This document shows positions 49,011 through 59,520 of a DNA stretch of 64,000 bases, one piece after another. Source of the DNA: Globodera rostochiensis (taxonomy: Eukaryota > Nematoda > Chromadorea > Rhabditida > Heteroderidae); assembly GCA_018350325.1 (NCBI GenBank), contig JAEVLN010000026.1, positions 744,001-808,000 on the forward strand, given 5' to 3'. Position numbers and translations under genes: made by a program. Numbering within the stretch: position 1 is the stretch's first letter; every line of letters starts with the position of its first letter. Below the pieces are notes generated by a model. It did no database searches. It had not been told where the DNA came from and was given only the letters and a program-made list of their open reading frames with translations.

Positions 49011-50540
49011 CCTGAAATTAAAGTCCTTTTTACTTAAACAAACTCACAACAAATCTTTCTCGATAACTTGCACAAATTTGTTATGCAATCAGTTCTCGAT
49101 TTTTCTTCTACACATTCCGATAATAATTTTAGGGGTGCAAACCAAATAGTTTGGGGTTGTTTTTTTGGGTATTATTGCATTTTTCTTAAAGCATTTCGAA
49201 AAATTTGTTTGATTTTCGGTAAATTTCATTTAGGTTAAAAAATTGCATAAAAATCAAAATTTGACGATTTTGAATTTTTTCAAAAATGCAAACGGCAAAC
49301 AATGAGGAATATTTTTGAATAAAAAGTTGGAGTAATTGATGTTAAAGATTATCCAAAATCAAAGCTCCTGGCTAATCACACATATTTAACAAGATTGCCA
49401 AATTTTCATATTTTTCTGAACTTTTTGGTTTAATTTTGTAACAAAGACTTGATTTTTTTTAAAAAAATTTTCTGGCGGTGCCGGCGGACCTCTCCCATTT
49501 AAAAAACTTTAAAAAAAAAGTACCGTAGTTTTAAAATTTTGCTTGCAAATTCCTTAACAAATTGAGTCAAAAATTCAAAATTTTCTCGGCGGCGCCTATC
49601 GGCACCGCCGACCGCCACCCCCTAGTAAAGCAGAATTCGCAAAAAGAAATTGGATTTCTGAAAATTCAAAAATCGGCAATTATCGAAATATTACACAATT
49701 TTCTTAGCAATAAAAAAGTTTTGGCATTAAATTCATATATTTACACACCTAAAAATATTCCTCTTTTTTCTGATTTTTCAGCCGGTATTCCTGATTTTTG
49801 GGTTTGTCAAGTGGCTACCCTGATATTAATATTATTCATTGATTTATGATGACTGGTCAGAAAAATGCTTTGAATAAAAATGTTATTAAAAAATTTTAAA
49901 AAAATCGGAACTTTAGGCATTTTATTGAGTTTTCTAAAATTTTTGGGGTTTTAAACATAATTTTGGGTTTTGTACAAAAAAACCCAAAACCCAAAAAATG
50001 ACCAAAAAATTTTTTGGGTTTGGGTTTGGGTCAGATGGGAGCAAAACCCAAAAAAAAAACCAAAACCCAAAAAATGACCAAAAAATTTTCGGGTTTTGGG
50101 TCCAAGTTTCCGGTCTCTACTTTTTAGTCCAGCAGGTAAATCCAGGTCCAGGTCATTTCCAAAATCCAGATCCAGGCGGCTCAGATAGCACGCCGCGCAC
50201 ACTAGCGCGCCGCGCAAAAGCGCGCCGCGCCAATGTGATCGATCCGATCCAAAACTTTTGGGTGATCCGATCCGAAATCAGGATAAATAGACTTTTTCTC
50301 TGGTATTTTTCAACAATTTTTATAAGAAAAATCCTTATAGAAAAAGAAGAGAATTTGTTTGTTTGCACCGCTGTTGAATTTGGCGAAGACGTTGTGCCAA
50401 AAGGTTAAGGAAATGAAGAAGGGTAAACACAAGGATGAAAGAAATAGTGTGCAAAGTGAAGAGACTTTTGAAAGAGAAAGAAAAAAAAGAAAATTTGAGT
50501 GATAAGATGGGCTAGAGATACTGGGCAAATGACTACGCTG

Positions 50541-50691
50541 TAGGGTTGGCGGTTCCGAACCGAACCGGACCGTAGAACCAGGATTTTTTCGGTTTGGTTC
50601 TCCGGTTCGGTTCGGTCGGACCGAAAATTTCGGTTCGGTTCTCCGGTCCGGTTCGGTCGGACCGAAGAATTCCCAGGAACCGCCAACCCTA
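50541..50691. mobile_element. hAT-type MITE with TAGGGTTGGCGGTTCC ends
   Basis: The 151-bp element has 16-bp perfect inverted ends TAGGGTTGGCGGTTCC. Flanks CTACGCTG and CTACGCTA look like an 8-bp target duplication with one mismatch. The interior is GGTTCGGTTCGG/CCGAACCGAACC repeats. Confidence 0.85.
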
Positions 50692-50884
50692 CTACGCTAC
50701 CCGTTGTGGCGCGCGCGTTGCTGACGCGTACGCCACTCGCCGCTCATTTGCAGCCGGTGCGCAGCGCTGTCTAATTGGCGTGGGAGTTCAGAGAAAGAGA
50801 AAAAAAACAAGAGCGAGGGAAGAAGCGCAAAGTAAGAAGGATTGAGTGAATTGGGCTTAGATTGGGTGTTGATAAGGAAAAAAT

Positions 50885-50960
50885 AAGTCCATGGTGTAGT
50901 GGATTAGCACTTTTGCTTGCTTTAGTGAAATTGTGGGTTCACTTCCCGAACGTGAAATCA
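50885..50960 (+). repeat. tRNA-like (SINE head?) sequence
   Basis: CCATGGTGTAGTGGATTAGCA (A-box-like) and GGGTTCACTTCCC (B-box-like) lie about 35 nt apart, with overall resemblance to a tRNA-Glu-type D and T arm. The acceptor stem does not pair, so this is more likely a tRNA-derived retroposon head than a tRNA gene. Confidence 0.4.
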
Positions 50961-51935
50961 TTTTATAAATGAATAACAAACTAAAAATGTTTTTTGCTTT
51001 TTATTATAACTTTTAACCAAAATAACAAAATTGTTAAGCCAAATCATTTTTATTATGGAACCCAGTGGTGCGAATATAAGAAAGGAACTAATAGTAAGGG
51101 AAGAAAGAAAAGGAGGGGAGAAAGAGAAGAAATGGGAGGGGGTGTGGGCGAAAGAACTGAACGGGAGGGATGAAAAGAAAAGAGGAAAAGAAAAGTGAAG
51201 GGAAAATGGGTGGGGGGAGGGAAGAACGAAATGAACGTAAGAGATGAGAAAAAAGGAGGAAAAGAAGTCACAAAAGTCTGAATTTTTTCAACCAAAAAAT
51301 TTTTTCATTTTCTTTATCCGATCCGATGTTTTTCCCAATCTGAAATCCGATCCGAGAAATTTTGGGCAATCCATTCCGAAATCCTATCCGACTTTTTTCC
51401 CAATCCGCTGCAACCCTGGTTGGCACCCCGACGATCGGGGATGGAAAAGTCGGGGATCGGGGTTGGAAGGTTCAAAAAACCCGGTGGTGCGTTCCTTATA
51501 CTCTTTAACTTAGGCTATGTCAAACAAATTGCTGACAAAAAACGCCGTTCTTCACTTTCAATCGATTGCGCTAAGAATTTGACTTTGTATAAGCCTTAGA
51601 AGTAGCATTGTCAATAAGGCTGTCGGTTTCAAATAATTTTCGGTTAACCGAAACCAATAACCGAACCGAAGCTTTCGCTTTCAAACCGAGCCGAAACCAA
51701 CCCGAAGCTTTCGGTTTCAATCGAACCGAACGAAATTTTCGGTTTTCCGGACCCAATGTTCGAAAACTCCATTTCCCATGCGATTTTTAAGGGTGCATTT
51801 TTATTTTTATTAAGAAATTTGAAAACGGCGATTTTTTATTTGCGAATTCTGCTTACTGTTGGGGGGGGGGGGGTCGGCGGTGCCGATAGGCGCTGCCGAG
51901 AAAATTTTCGAATTTTGACTCAATTTTTTAAGGGA

Positions 51936-52258
51936 CCAGTTGTAGCTGAACGGGACGTAGGGGAAGCATCGGTCAATGAACCGTCGATGATTTTGGAGCT
52001 GAATTCGACGAAGACAACGATTTGGCGGAGGAGGAGGAACCGCTTAACGATGACGCATTCGATGGTACTGCCGATGACTTCAGCGGCATGGGGCTGGACC
52101 AGGACAAGCCAAAATCCAATATGGACGAATAAAGGAAGGGAAAACTCTTATTCGGGACAAAGGGAATCAGCACATTACGACAAAATGCCATCGTTGCAAC
52201 AAAATTTTCAATGCATAGCAATTAAATTAGGAACAAATTCTTTATTGTTACAATAAAA
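51936..52258 (+). pseudogene. Second copy of the Lys-rich gene's last exon
   Basis: Matches about 42437-42752 (coding tail, stop, polyadenylation region) with small differences. A deletion removes the AACTTTGACACC part, and GGTACTGCC is inserted before the FSGMGL codons. There is no signal-peptide exon or mini-exon upstream, so it cannot make the secreted protein. It marks the left edge of the duplicated block. Confidence 0.85.
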
Positions 52259-52392
52259 TATTGAAGTTTATCGTCGAGTAAAACGTTATGGCGTGCCTGT
52301 TTCCCAGACTTTGGTTACTGTGTCGGACGTGTTTCTATTGGTCACAAAATTTACGAATTTGGTCGGGAATATATGACAAATATGGAAATTTA

Positions 52393-53160
52393 GAGGGATG
52401 CCAAAAGTTCCACGTCGTCTTAGCCCGCTGAAAGCAGCCCCTGTGATCAAAGTGCACATATTTATCGACCAATATCTCTGCTTCTTTGGCCATAAATGCC
52501 TCGATTTCTTTCATAAAATCCCATCAGCCCTGAAGGCAACGCTTCAATTCCCCCCCCCCCCCAAATTGGGAGGGTATGGCATAAACGGCGCCCAATGCCA
52601 CGCACTCATTTTGTCCAATCTTTGTCAAACTAAAATGATGACAATGCCTTTCCATCTTTTCCTGGGGAACCTTTTTCACTATTTCCTCATGTGGGAAACT
52701 ATTTTTGTTAATAGGGGCAAAATCATGCCAATGCCAAAATTGGCTTCACGCAAATGCCAACAAATTCTCTCGCATCCCCTCCATTCTCTCTTTGTTGGCA
52801 ATGCTATTTCTTAAGCTTATACAAAGTCACATTCAAAGCCATCGATTGAAAGCCGTATAAAAGCGGTGGGAAATGCAGCAGAAAAGCATCATTCAACCCC
52901 ATTCTTTATTGCTATTAGGTACCTTAAAATGCGCATCATTTTTCTCTTGACCATGGCTTGCTGAACACGGCCTCCATTCTGGAAACAGGGCTGAAAATTT
53001 TTTGGAAGTTAAAATTTTGGTGCAATATAAATTTCAGTGTTTATTAACAAACAAATTGGACCATCAGCCAGCAGTCCTGGCAAAACTGGACCAGTTTAGC
53101 CCATACCCTCATTCGAACCCAAACACAAACCACTAGGCCATCAATTTAGTTGGGAGGACC
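52393..53160 (+). pseudogene. Second decayed paralogue with DOG-box-like promoter
   Basis: Parallels 43230-43990. ATGCCA occurs at 52725, 52731 and 52754, and TATAAAAG about 70 bp before ATG 52928. The first exon reads MRIIFLLTMAC and then a stop; the intact-frame start before the stop shows it decayed independently of the copy at 43664. Confidence 0.65.
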
Positions 53161-53522
53161 CCATTGAAAAAGATTAAAATTTTTTGTCAAAACGTACGTC
53201 TCAAACAAATTGAACAGTAAATATAAAATTCGCTGATGTTGGCCATCTTTGGGGTGCCGTCCCCGGCGGTGATGAGACCGGGGATCCCCGTTTTCGGGGA
53301 TGAGTAAACAGTGGAACGGGGACGGGAATCCCCGGTTTGCCCTCCCCCCCTTGTTGCAACCATTGTGTGTGCCCTTGACTTACCAAACAGACAAACTACC
53401 AACCCATTGAATTACTTGTCGGTGAAAAAAAATATGTTTTTTGTCGAAAAGTATTTTTTATTTTATTGGTTGGATTAAATAAATTATTACTTTTATTTAT
53501 AAAAACAGATTTTATATTTCAA

Positions 53523-56012
53523 ATGAACATTTACTCGCGGAAATTTATTTTATGTTTTCTTCTATTCCAACCGGTGTTAGTTTTATCGGAAGGTATAAAA
53601 TTAATAATAAAACGATTTAAATGTTTTGTTTGTTGGCTTTTTAAAGGTCCAAGGAATGCACATTTTTCGTTGAGCCAAATGTCGCTGTTTTTGAACAAAA
53701 TGGACGAATTATTGGAATCAAAATGCATAATGAACGAAAGCGCTTTAGAAGAAATACGCCGTGGTGAAGTGTCAAAATGGGAGAAAGAATTAAAGCAATT
53801 CATTTTGAAATTGAAATGTTCGGAGTTGGAAACACTTTTTGGCCAAATCGATATTAAAATAGACCCAATGGAAATTGATGATCAGCAGCAGCCCTCCACA
53901 ATGTCAGCAAAATCATTTATGAATATGCTTTTGGAGAAAATGTGGGAAAAAGTGCCGAAAGTGCCAAAACCGGAACAAAAACAATTATTGTTATATCAAT
54001 TGTTCACAATTTCTTCCGATTTTGCCGAAAATTTTTTCAAAATTGCAAAAAATGAAAAACAATTGAACAAATTTGGCGATAATTGTTTGCTGATTGATTG
54101 GGCATTTTATGCAAAATTGCAGTGGAAATTTAATTTAGTTGCAAATATTATCATCCATATATTAAACGAAGACTTTAAATCAAGGTATTAAAAAAAAAGA
54201 TGAAAAAATAAATTTAATTTATTTTTAACAGATCCACATTTTGCTTTAACCTGTCTGAATATTTTAATGTATATATTTCATGGCACGAACCGGACGAAAA
54301 CATTACAGCATGGAAAATAGACGGTGAACTTTTAAAACGTTTGGCTATTGTTCTTGAAAATAATTAATTTAATAAAGTTTTATTGTTGGAATTAATTTCG
54401 CTTTTTTTGTAGTTCTTGAACAACGATTTGTCCAAAGTTTGCTTGACTACGACAAAGGCCACAATAATAACAAAATGGAAATGGTGCTCAAAAATGGCAT
54501 CAAACACTTTTTGTTGACTTTTCAAAAGAAAGAGAAACGTTGTGAAATTGAAATTCCGAGTGCAATTGAGACGATGAAAGCTGAAATTGAAAAACAAATT
54601 AAGAGCCTCAATAAAGTAGGCGTTTAAATAATAAAAACTTTAGTCTTCCCCTTATTTTTAATTATTATATATTTTTATGTAAATTTATTTTTGTAGAAAT
54701 TTACGCTTTCGCTAAATAGCGTTGAGCAAAATCGCCTATTTTTGCTATCAATGCACAAAATTGCGCTTCATTTTGTTCAAAATTTATTGGTTAATGGATT
54801 GCTAAATGATGAAGAAAGAAATGGATTGGTAATTGATATTAAGAATAAAATGTACTCCATCTTTGAAAAGGTTTGTGAAATTTTAAAGGATCTGTACTTT
54901 TCTGATAAATAAGTACAGATTCGAGATCGGCGGGAACGGAATTCCCGGTCCCTTCCCGTCTTTTTTGCCAAGCGGGATTTTTTATGGGAAAAAGACGGGA
55001 TTCCCGTCCCGTACTTTTTGAAATTCCCGTTCCTGGAAATTTTATTTTAGTCTTTTTCCCATTCCCGTAAATATTCCTTGGCGAAATGGTTAAAAAAAAA
55101 TTTTAACTGTTTTGGACAAATTTTCATCAATTTCAAAATACAAAATTTTTATGCAAAAGCTTCAAAAAATTTACTGTTATTTTTGAAATTTTGGTTGCAA
55201 ATCTCTTAACAAATAAATTAAAACTCAAAATTTCTCGGTATCCACCGCCGACCCCCCCCCCTCCCATCCTCCCGACCCAGAAGTTTTCAAAAAAACTTGT
55301 ATTTTTGAAAGATCGGCAAAATTTTCGAAATTTATGCGCAATTTTCTTAAAACCGACGGTGCCTATCCGCGCCGTCGGATCTCGTTACCGTTAAATTTAC
55401 TTATAATACCCCGACCCAAAAGAAATTTTTTTTTATCGTAGTACAGATATGATGGACCCATGCAATAAATTAATAAATTATTTTGTAGGATTTGAAATAT
55501 TTTGAAGGCATTGAACAATATTATTATGGAATTGAGACGGGCAAAAACCTCAAAGAATGGCTTGAAAAATTCAAAAATAAACAAAAAAATCAAAATCAAC
55601 TTGTTAGCATTGAGCAAATTGGTTCAAATGAGTCGATTTTGGCATATTTTGTCGCGGAAAAATTGGCGGATTCAATTGGAGACCTTCTTAGAGAAGGAGG
55701 TGACAAAAATTGTGTATTTTTTAACTAAAATTTTTTTTCGCTTTTTTAGAGTCATTGGCACTGCTTGATTGGTGCCATAAAAATCACAGGCAAATTTCGA
55801 TGACAGAATTTGCGTACATTGTCGATAAATTGCGCGAATTATTGTTTCCCGATGTTCCAATTATGGAATGGGAGCGGGAAAGGGAACGAACATTACGCGT
55901 TGATTTAAATCAACTCAAAAATCGGCTAGACAAAATGCCATATGATCAAATATTGCCAAAAGTTGTTGGTGAATTAGTAGTTACTATCTTCCATTTCACC
56001 GGATTACGGTAG
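53523..56012 (+). pseudogene. Truncated copy of the large secreted orphan gene
   Basis: Begins with the same signal peptide (ATG 53523) and follows the intact gene closely. Two exons are fused: 53647-54184 is continuous where the first copy has an intron, with the intervening coding segment missing. The seventh exon is shorter. After VVGE at about 55974 the frame runs into unrelated sequence and stops at 56012, losing the last roughly 300 residues. A shortened secreted product is conceivable, but no normal 3' end is present. Confidence 0.75.
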
Positions 56013-56951
56013 CAGCCCAAACCTATGGAGGGGGTGGGGCGCCAATTGAGCGCCAGCCAGCCAAGTGAGCGCGGGCCATCTGAGGCCCAGCCAAGTGAGT
56101 CCTAAAGCCAAAACCTATTGGCAGGGTCCTGCGCGACTTTATGCAAATTTTGGTCCTGCGCGACCCATTCGCGCACCTGGCTCGCGCACCTGCGCGAGAT
56201 TATGCAAATTTCGCCTGCGCGACTTTATTTAATATTTATATTTTATTTATTAATATTTTTATTTATTTTTTTACCTGCGCGAGTCACTCGCGCACCCTGC
56301 GCGACTTTTTTTAATTATTTAAATTTAAATTTTGAAATTTTTACTGCGCGAGATTTCAAATATTCTTAAAATTATTTTTTAATCAAATAAAATCATTTTC
56401 ATCCCGAGGGATTTGAACTTTCGCTCGTTGGTCGTCGAACCTCGCACACTAACCACTTGGCCACAGCTTCATTGCGAGAAAGGGATTATAATTCGCCTAT
56501 AAGCCAAAAATTTCCCAAAAATTCTTTTAACGCATTTTTTCCATTTATTTCTTTTTAATAAATATTTTAAAAATAAGAATCATAATTTAAAAAGCCCCAG
56601 ATTTTAAAAATAATAATTATAAACGTAAAAATAAATTCTAAATTTTGCCCAAAAATAAAAATAAAAAACTTTGGCAAGTTTTAGCGACAAGATTAATTTG
56701 TTTTGGTCAAATATTTGAAAGGGATTTGTATAGTAAACATATAAAAAATTGCGCGCCAATTTTATTTTGAATCTTTTGAAATGGATTTCTCAATTTGATT
56801 GATGAGTTTCTATTTTTAGCTTTTAAATTCAAATAAAAAGGGGCTGCTTGAGACTTTGTACAAACTTGCCATTTTACTTTACGATTGGGCTTTAGCCAGC
56901 TTTTAAAAATAATGGCAGCTTTGCAAGACGACGACCTGCCACCAATTTTGG
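56013..56951. other. Intergenic; TGCGCGA repeats and left flank of the Maverick
   Basis: 56120-56350 is rich in CTGCGCGACT/TCGCGCA units separated by AT-rich spacers. A tRNA-like block lies at 56395-56470. The rest is AT-rich. No terminal inverted repeat of the virus-like element was recognised here. Confidence 0.5.
56395..56470 (-). repeat. tRNA-like (SINE head?) sequence
   Basis: On the minus strand: TGGCCAAGTGGTTAGTG (A-box-like, as in Leu/Ser tRNAs) and GTTCAAATCCC (B-box-like) about 35 nt later. No convincing acceptor stem. Its AT-rich 3' flank (ATGATTTTATTTGATTAA) resembles that after 50885-50960. Confidence 0.4.
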
Positions 56952-57416
56952 ATGGGCCCTTTAGCCCGGCGCAGAATGAAGGGGCAGCAGAAACAAACTA
57001 CAGCGACGGCGTCAAACCTTTTCGCCTTGCCGACTGCTTGCAGAGCGAGGGATTATGATTGCATATACCCGCTGCCGAAACTCGGGTCTGGCAAGTTTTT
57101 TGGGCGTTTATATTTGAATTTTAGCACTAAACGGGACCATCACGTGGGCTGCTGTTTGCTGATCCGTTCTTTGAGCTCTGCGAATCGGCTGTACATATTC
57201 GAGTGGCAGGAGTGTATTGAGGTTGTAATAAAAAACTTTAATAAAATTAAATTTAAACATTAGCTGAAAGGTCATCTTGAAATGGAGGATGGATCGAGCA
57301 AGCGGGTCCTGCACGAATTTTACGAAAAATACGACTCCCTTGAGGGCTTCAACCGATTTCTGCGGGAGTGTCTGTTTAACTTTTTCTATCTGTTGTATTC
57401 CGCAGTGGAAGATTAA
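56952..57416 (+). CDS. Unknown protein at the left end of the Maverick
   Basis: Exons 56952-57221 and 57264-57416 (42-nt intron) give about 140 residues. The C-terminal part is helical and aromatic (GFNRFLRECLFNFFYLLYS); no domain recognised. An ATG at 56912 opens another frame (MAALQDDDLPPILDGPFSPA) that could be a true N-terminal exon joined by a splice I cannot place. It is convergent with the protease gene, with stops 15 bp apart, so it probably belongs to the element. Confidence 0.5.
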
Positions 57417-57431
57417 TTTTTTCAAAAATAT

Positions 57432-57918
57432 TTATTGTAATTTGTTTGTTACAAAAGCATAAACAAATTCATCGGGCCTATTTGAACGATTAAACATTTG
57501 CATAACAACTTCAAAATCAAAGCCAAGTGACATAAAATAAATAAAACTGATTACATAATGACCACAAACATTAGAAAAAATTGATTGAAATATTCTTTTA
57601 TTAAAATAAATTTTCTTAAATTTATCTGCCAAATATTTTTTAATCACAGAGTTGGGCATTTCGCCATAAGAATCAAAAAAATAAGCCTCAGTTGGCGACT
57701 TGGCCCAAATCGCGCACCAGTGAGAGCCGGGTCTGCCAGCTCTGTCCTTAATATAAAATTATTAAAAAAACAATTTTGCAAAATTTTACCAAATTAACAA
57801 TCAGGCTGCAGGGGAATCTTGTACACTCTGGCAGGCAATCCGAAGGGAAGGTGCCCATAAAAAATCGCCTTGTCGCCACATTCTCAAACAGAATCTTGTC
57901 GATGAGCCGGTTGTCCAT
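57432..57918 (-). CDS. Adenain-type cysteine protease (Maverick PRO)
   Basis: Two exons (57918-57790, 57746-57432; 43-nt intron) give 147 residues. The catalytic signature of the adenovirus-protease/Ulp1-like family is complete and in order: His in PGSHWCAIW, the acidic residue in YFFDSYG, and Cys in NVCGHYVISF. The N-terminus has the family's GTFPSD block. In viruses of this lineage the protease trims capsid and core precursors during virion maturation. It lies downstream of the MCP on the same strand and overlaps the end of a small TM frame by 35 bp. All key residues are present, so activity is plausible. Confidence 0.93.
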
Positions 57919-58123
57919 TTTGGCGCCGAATTCTCCTCTCTCGCAGGAACAAATAAAATCCAACAGCTGCAGCCCCTGCAGTCCCAAACAAATAGAGAAT
58001 GCAGAGTGCAAAGTGTATTGGCGACTTCTCGATCACCTCCGGAAAACAAAGAACAACCCCCTCGCGCGGGGAAGAGGCCATTTGAATAATATTTTCCAAG
58101 GAGTAATTGTTGTTGTTGTTCAT
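57884..58123 (-). CDS. Small putative membrane protein, start overlapping the MCP stop
   Basis: A 79-residue frame whose ATG shares bases with the MCP stop (ATGA at 58123-58120) and whose end overlaps the protease start by 35 bp. It therefore fills the only sizeable gap in the virion gene block. It begins with Asn repeats and has one hydrophobic segment (FALCILYLFGTAGAAAVGFY) followed by a basic cluster (RERRIRRQ), a type-II/III single-pass layout. Small TM proteins are common in Polintons and adintoviruses, but sequence does not identify this one. It could be chance. Confidence 0.45.
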   Translation of the reverse strand: MNNNNNYSLENIIQMASSPREGVVLCFPEVIEKSPIHFALCILYLFGTAGAAAVGFYLFLRERRIRRQNGQPAHRQDSV

Positions 58124-59509
58124 AAGGACAGGTCACTTGTAATTGATCTATTACGATCAATTAGAATGAGCCCGTCCGCCTCTCCGTAGGCTATTAAAGT
58201 GACGCCCTCAGGGGGAACAGGTTCGGAAAATCGAATGTTCACCGCAGTACACCCCTCCTTGATCAGCTCAAAGCCAGGCGAGTCTTCTTGCGAGTTGGTC
58301 ATTTGGAAGACATAAAGACAAAAAGCCGTCTTGAACATGCTGTAGCTGAGGCCATTGCTTTCGGTTGTACAAGCAAGGCCGAGGTGTTCCTGCGCGTCAT
58401 GATAGGCCCTTGCATAATTGTTATTTTTGTAGTCCAAATTGTAGGGGTATTGGGGGTATGTTCTGCCAGAGGCCGTCAGTTCAATGTCCCTAACCTAAAA
58501 AGGGCAAAGGTTTCAGCAAGTTTTTAATAGTTTCTTACGTTATGGTGATTAAAGAAAAAGGGGTTCTTTTGTTTATGGCCAATGTAGTTCTGGTTGGCGA
58601 CTAGCCCGATGATGACCCTTCTTGGCACTTCCTCCGTGAACAAATTGGCAGAAAAGTCGTATCGGCCCCCGGTAATGAACAGGGACTTCATAAACGATTT
58701 GCGAATCCCAAATCTGGCCGGTTCAACATCCAGCTTCCTTGCAATGTCCAAACTTAGCCCATCCATCAGATCGACAGTTTTCACAATCAGCCGGCAGTCG
58801 ACAATTTCCAAAACAAATTTATCTTTATCTTTTTCTTGGTGCAGCATAAAATCGTCCGATTGCAGCGCGAGCTCAATGTCAATCTCGACATTGCTAATCA
58901 TGTACAAGTCTTGATTGAATATGTCGGCACTCAGCTTGCTGATTGTTTGATAGGCTTTGCTTTCAGCCAACGGCTTTCTTCGCTTATCATTGGCCTTAGA
59001 AAGGTCAGTATCGCGAAAATAGCCCGCCACCCCAAAATAGGCGTCCTTTGCAGCAACCGGATAACTGAGTTCCGTGTCGAGGTACACCTTGTAGCTGTAC
59101 AACTGGTTGGAGTCGTACACCTCTCGCTGGTTGATATGCACTTTCAAGTTTCGGATGAACGTCGCCCCGGGCATTTGGATTAGCCCAACTGAGTCAGACG
59201 AGCCAAGATTACTAGGCAACCCATCTTCGGCAATCTTTTTGATCTTAAACTCGGTGGCCACAAAGACCTTGCTGAGGTCAATGTAGCTGGTTATTGGGTG
59301 AATCTAAATTTGATTGGCGATGGAATAGGCAAAGACAAAATTTAATCGATTACCTTAAAATGGAAAGGCCTAGAGCTTATCGGGTTCAAAGTCAAATACT
59401 CCCTGTAGCTTGAGTTTGACACTGCGCAGTTTGTTGGGGGAGTTGTAAAAAAGTCCAGCCCAGCATTTGCCACTTCCGCACTCGCAACATCCACTTTTTT
59501 ATACAACAT
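58120..59509 (-). CDS. Maverick major capsid protein, double jelly-roll (F54H12.2-like)
   Basis: Three exons (59509-59354, 59303-58539, 58494-58120; introns 50 and 44 nt) join in phase to 431 residues. Landmarks of the Polinton/adintovirus MCP family, annotated in animals as F54H12.2-like, appear in order: a YIDLS strand, PGATFIRNLKVHINQREV, YKVYLDTELSYP, the second-roll start after FMLHQEKDKDKFVLEI, PRRVIIGLV, NPFFFNHHN, and the C-terminal FELIKEG with IDRNRSI. It should form the icosahedral shell. No internal stop or frameshift was seen. Start chosen at 59509 because it lies 11 bp after the pX-like stop and gives the family's N-terminus. Confidence 0.93.
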
Positions 59510-59520
59510 TTGGCGAACAA

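Larger units (their letters stand above)
47677..51935. other. 4.3-kb intergenic stretch made of transposon pieces
   Basis: No gene recognised. It contains a hAT-like element (47793-48311), a GGTAACGGTAA inversion-rich patch (48845-49010), GC-rich palindromes near 48141, 49587 and 51875, and TTTTGGGTTTGGG-type sequence ending GGTCTCTA (about 50118). A hAT MITE (50541-50691), a tRNA-like block (50885-50960), a purine-rich strand (51060-51270) and ATCCGATCCGA repeats (51315-51420) follow. Confidence 0.5.
51936..55974. repeat. Segmental duplication of 42437-46390
   Basis: In the same order and orientation this block repeats the Lys-rich gene tail, the ATGCCA/TATA promoter with its decayed first exon, and the first nine exons' worth of the large secreted gene. 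Similarity is high in exons and patchier between them, with separate insertions (for example CCCGTCCCG-rich sequence at 54905-55080 in this copy). It ends abruptly at 55974, where the protein frame diverges. Confidence 0.9.

Noticed and set aside
50885..50960. Functional tRNA gene
   Set aside because: A- and B-box-like sequences are present but acceptor and anticodon stems do not pair; kept only as tRNA-like repeat.
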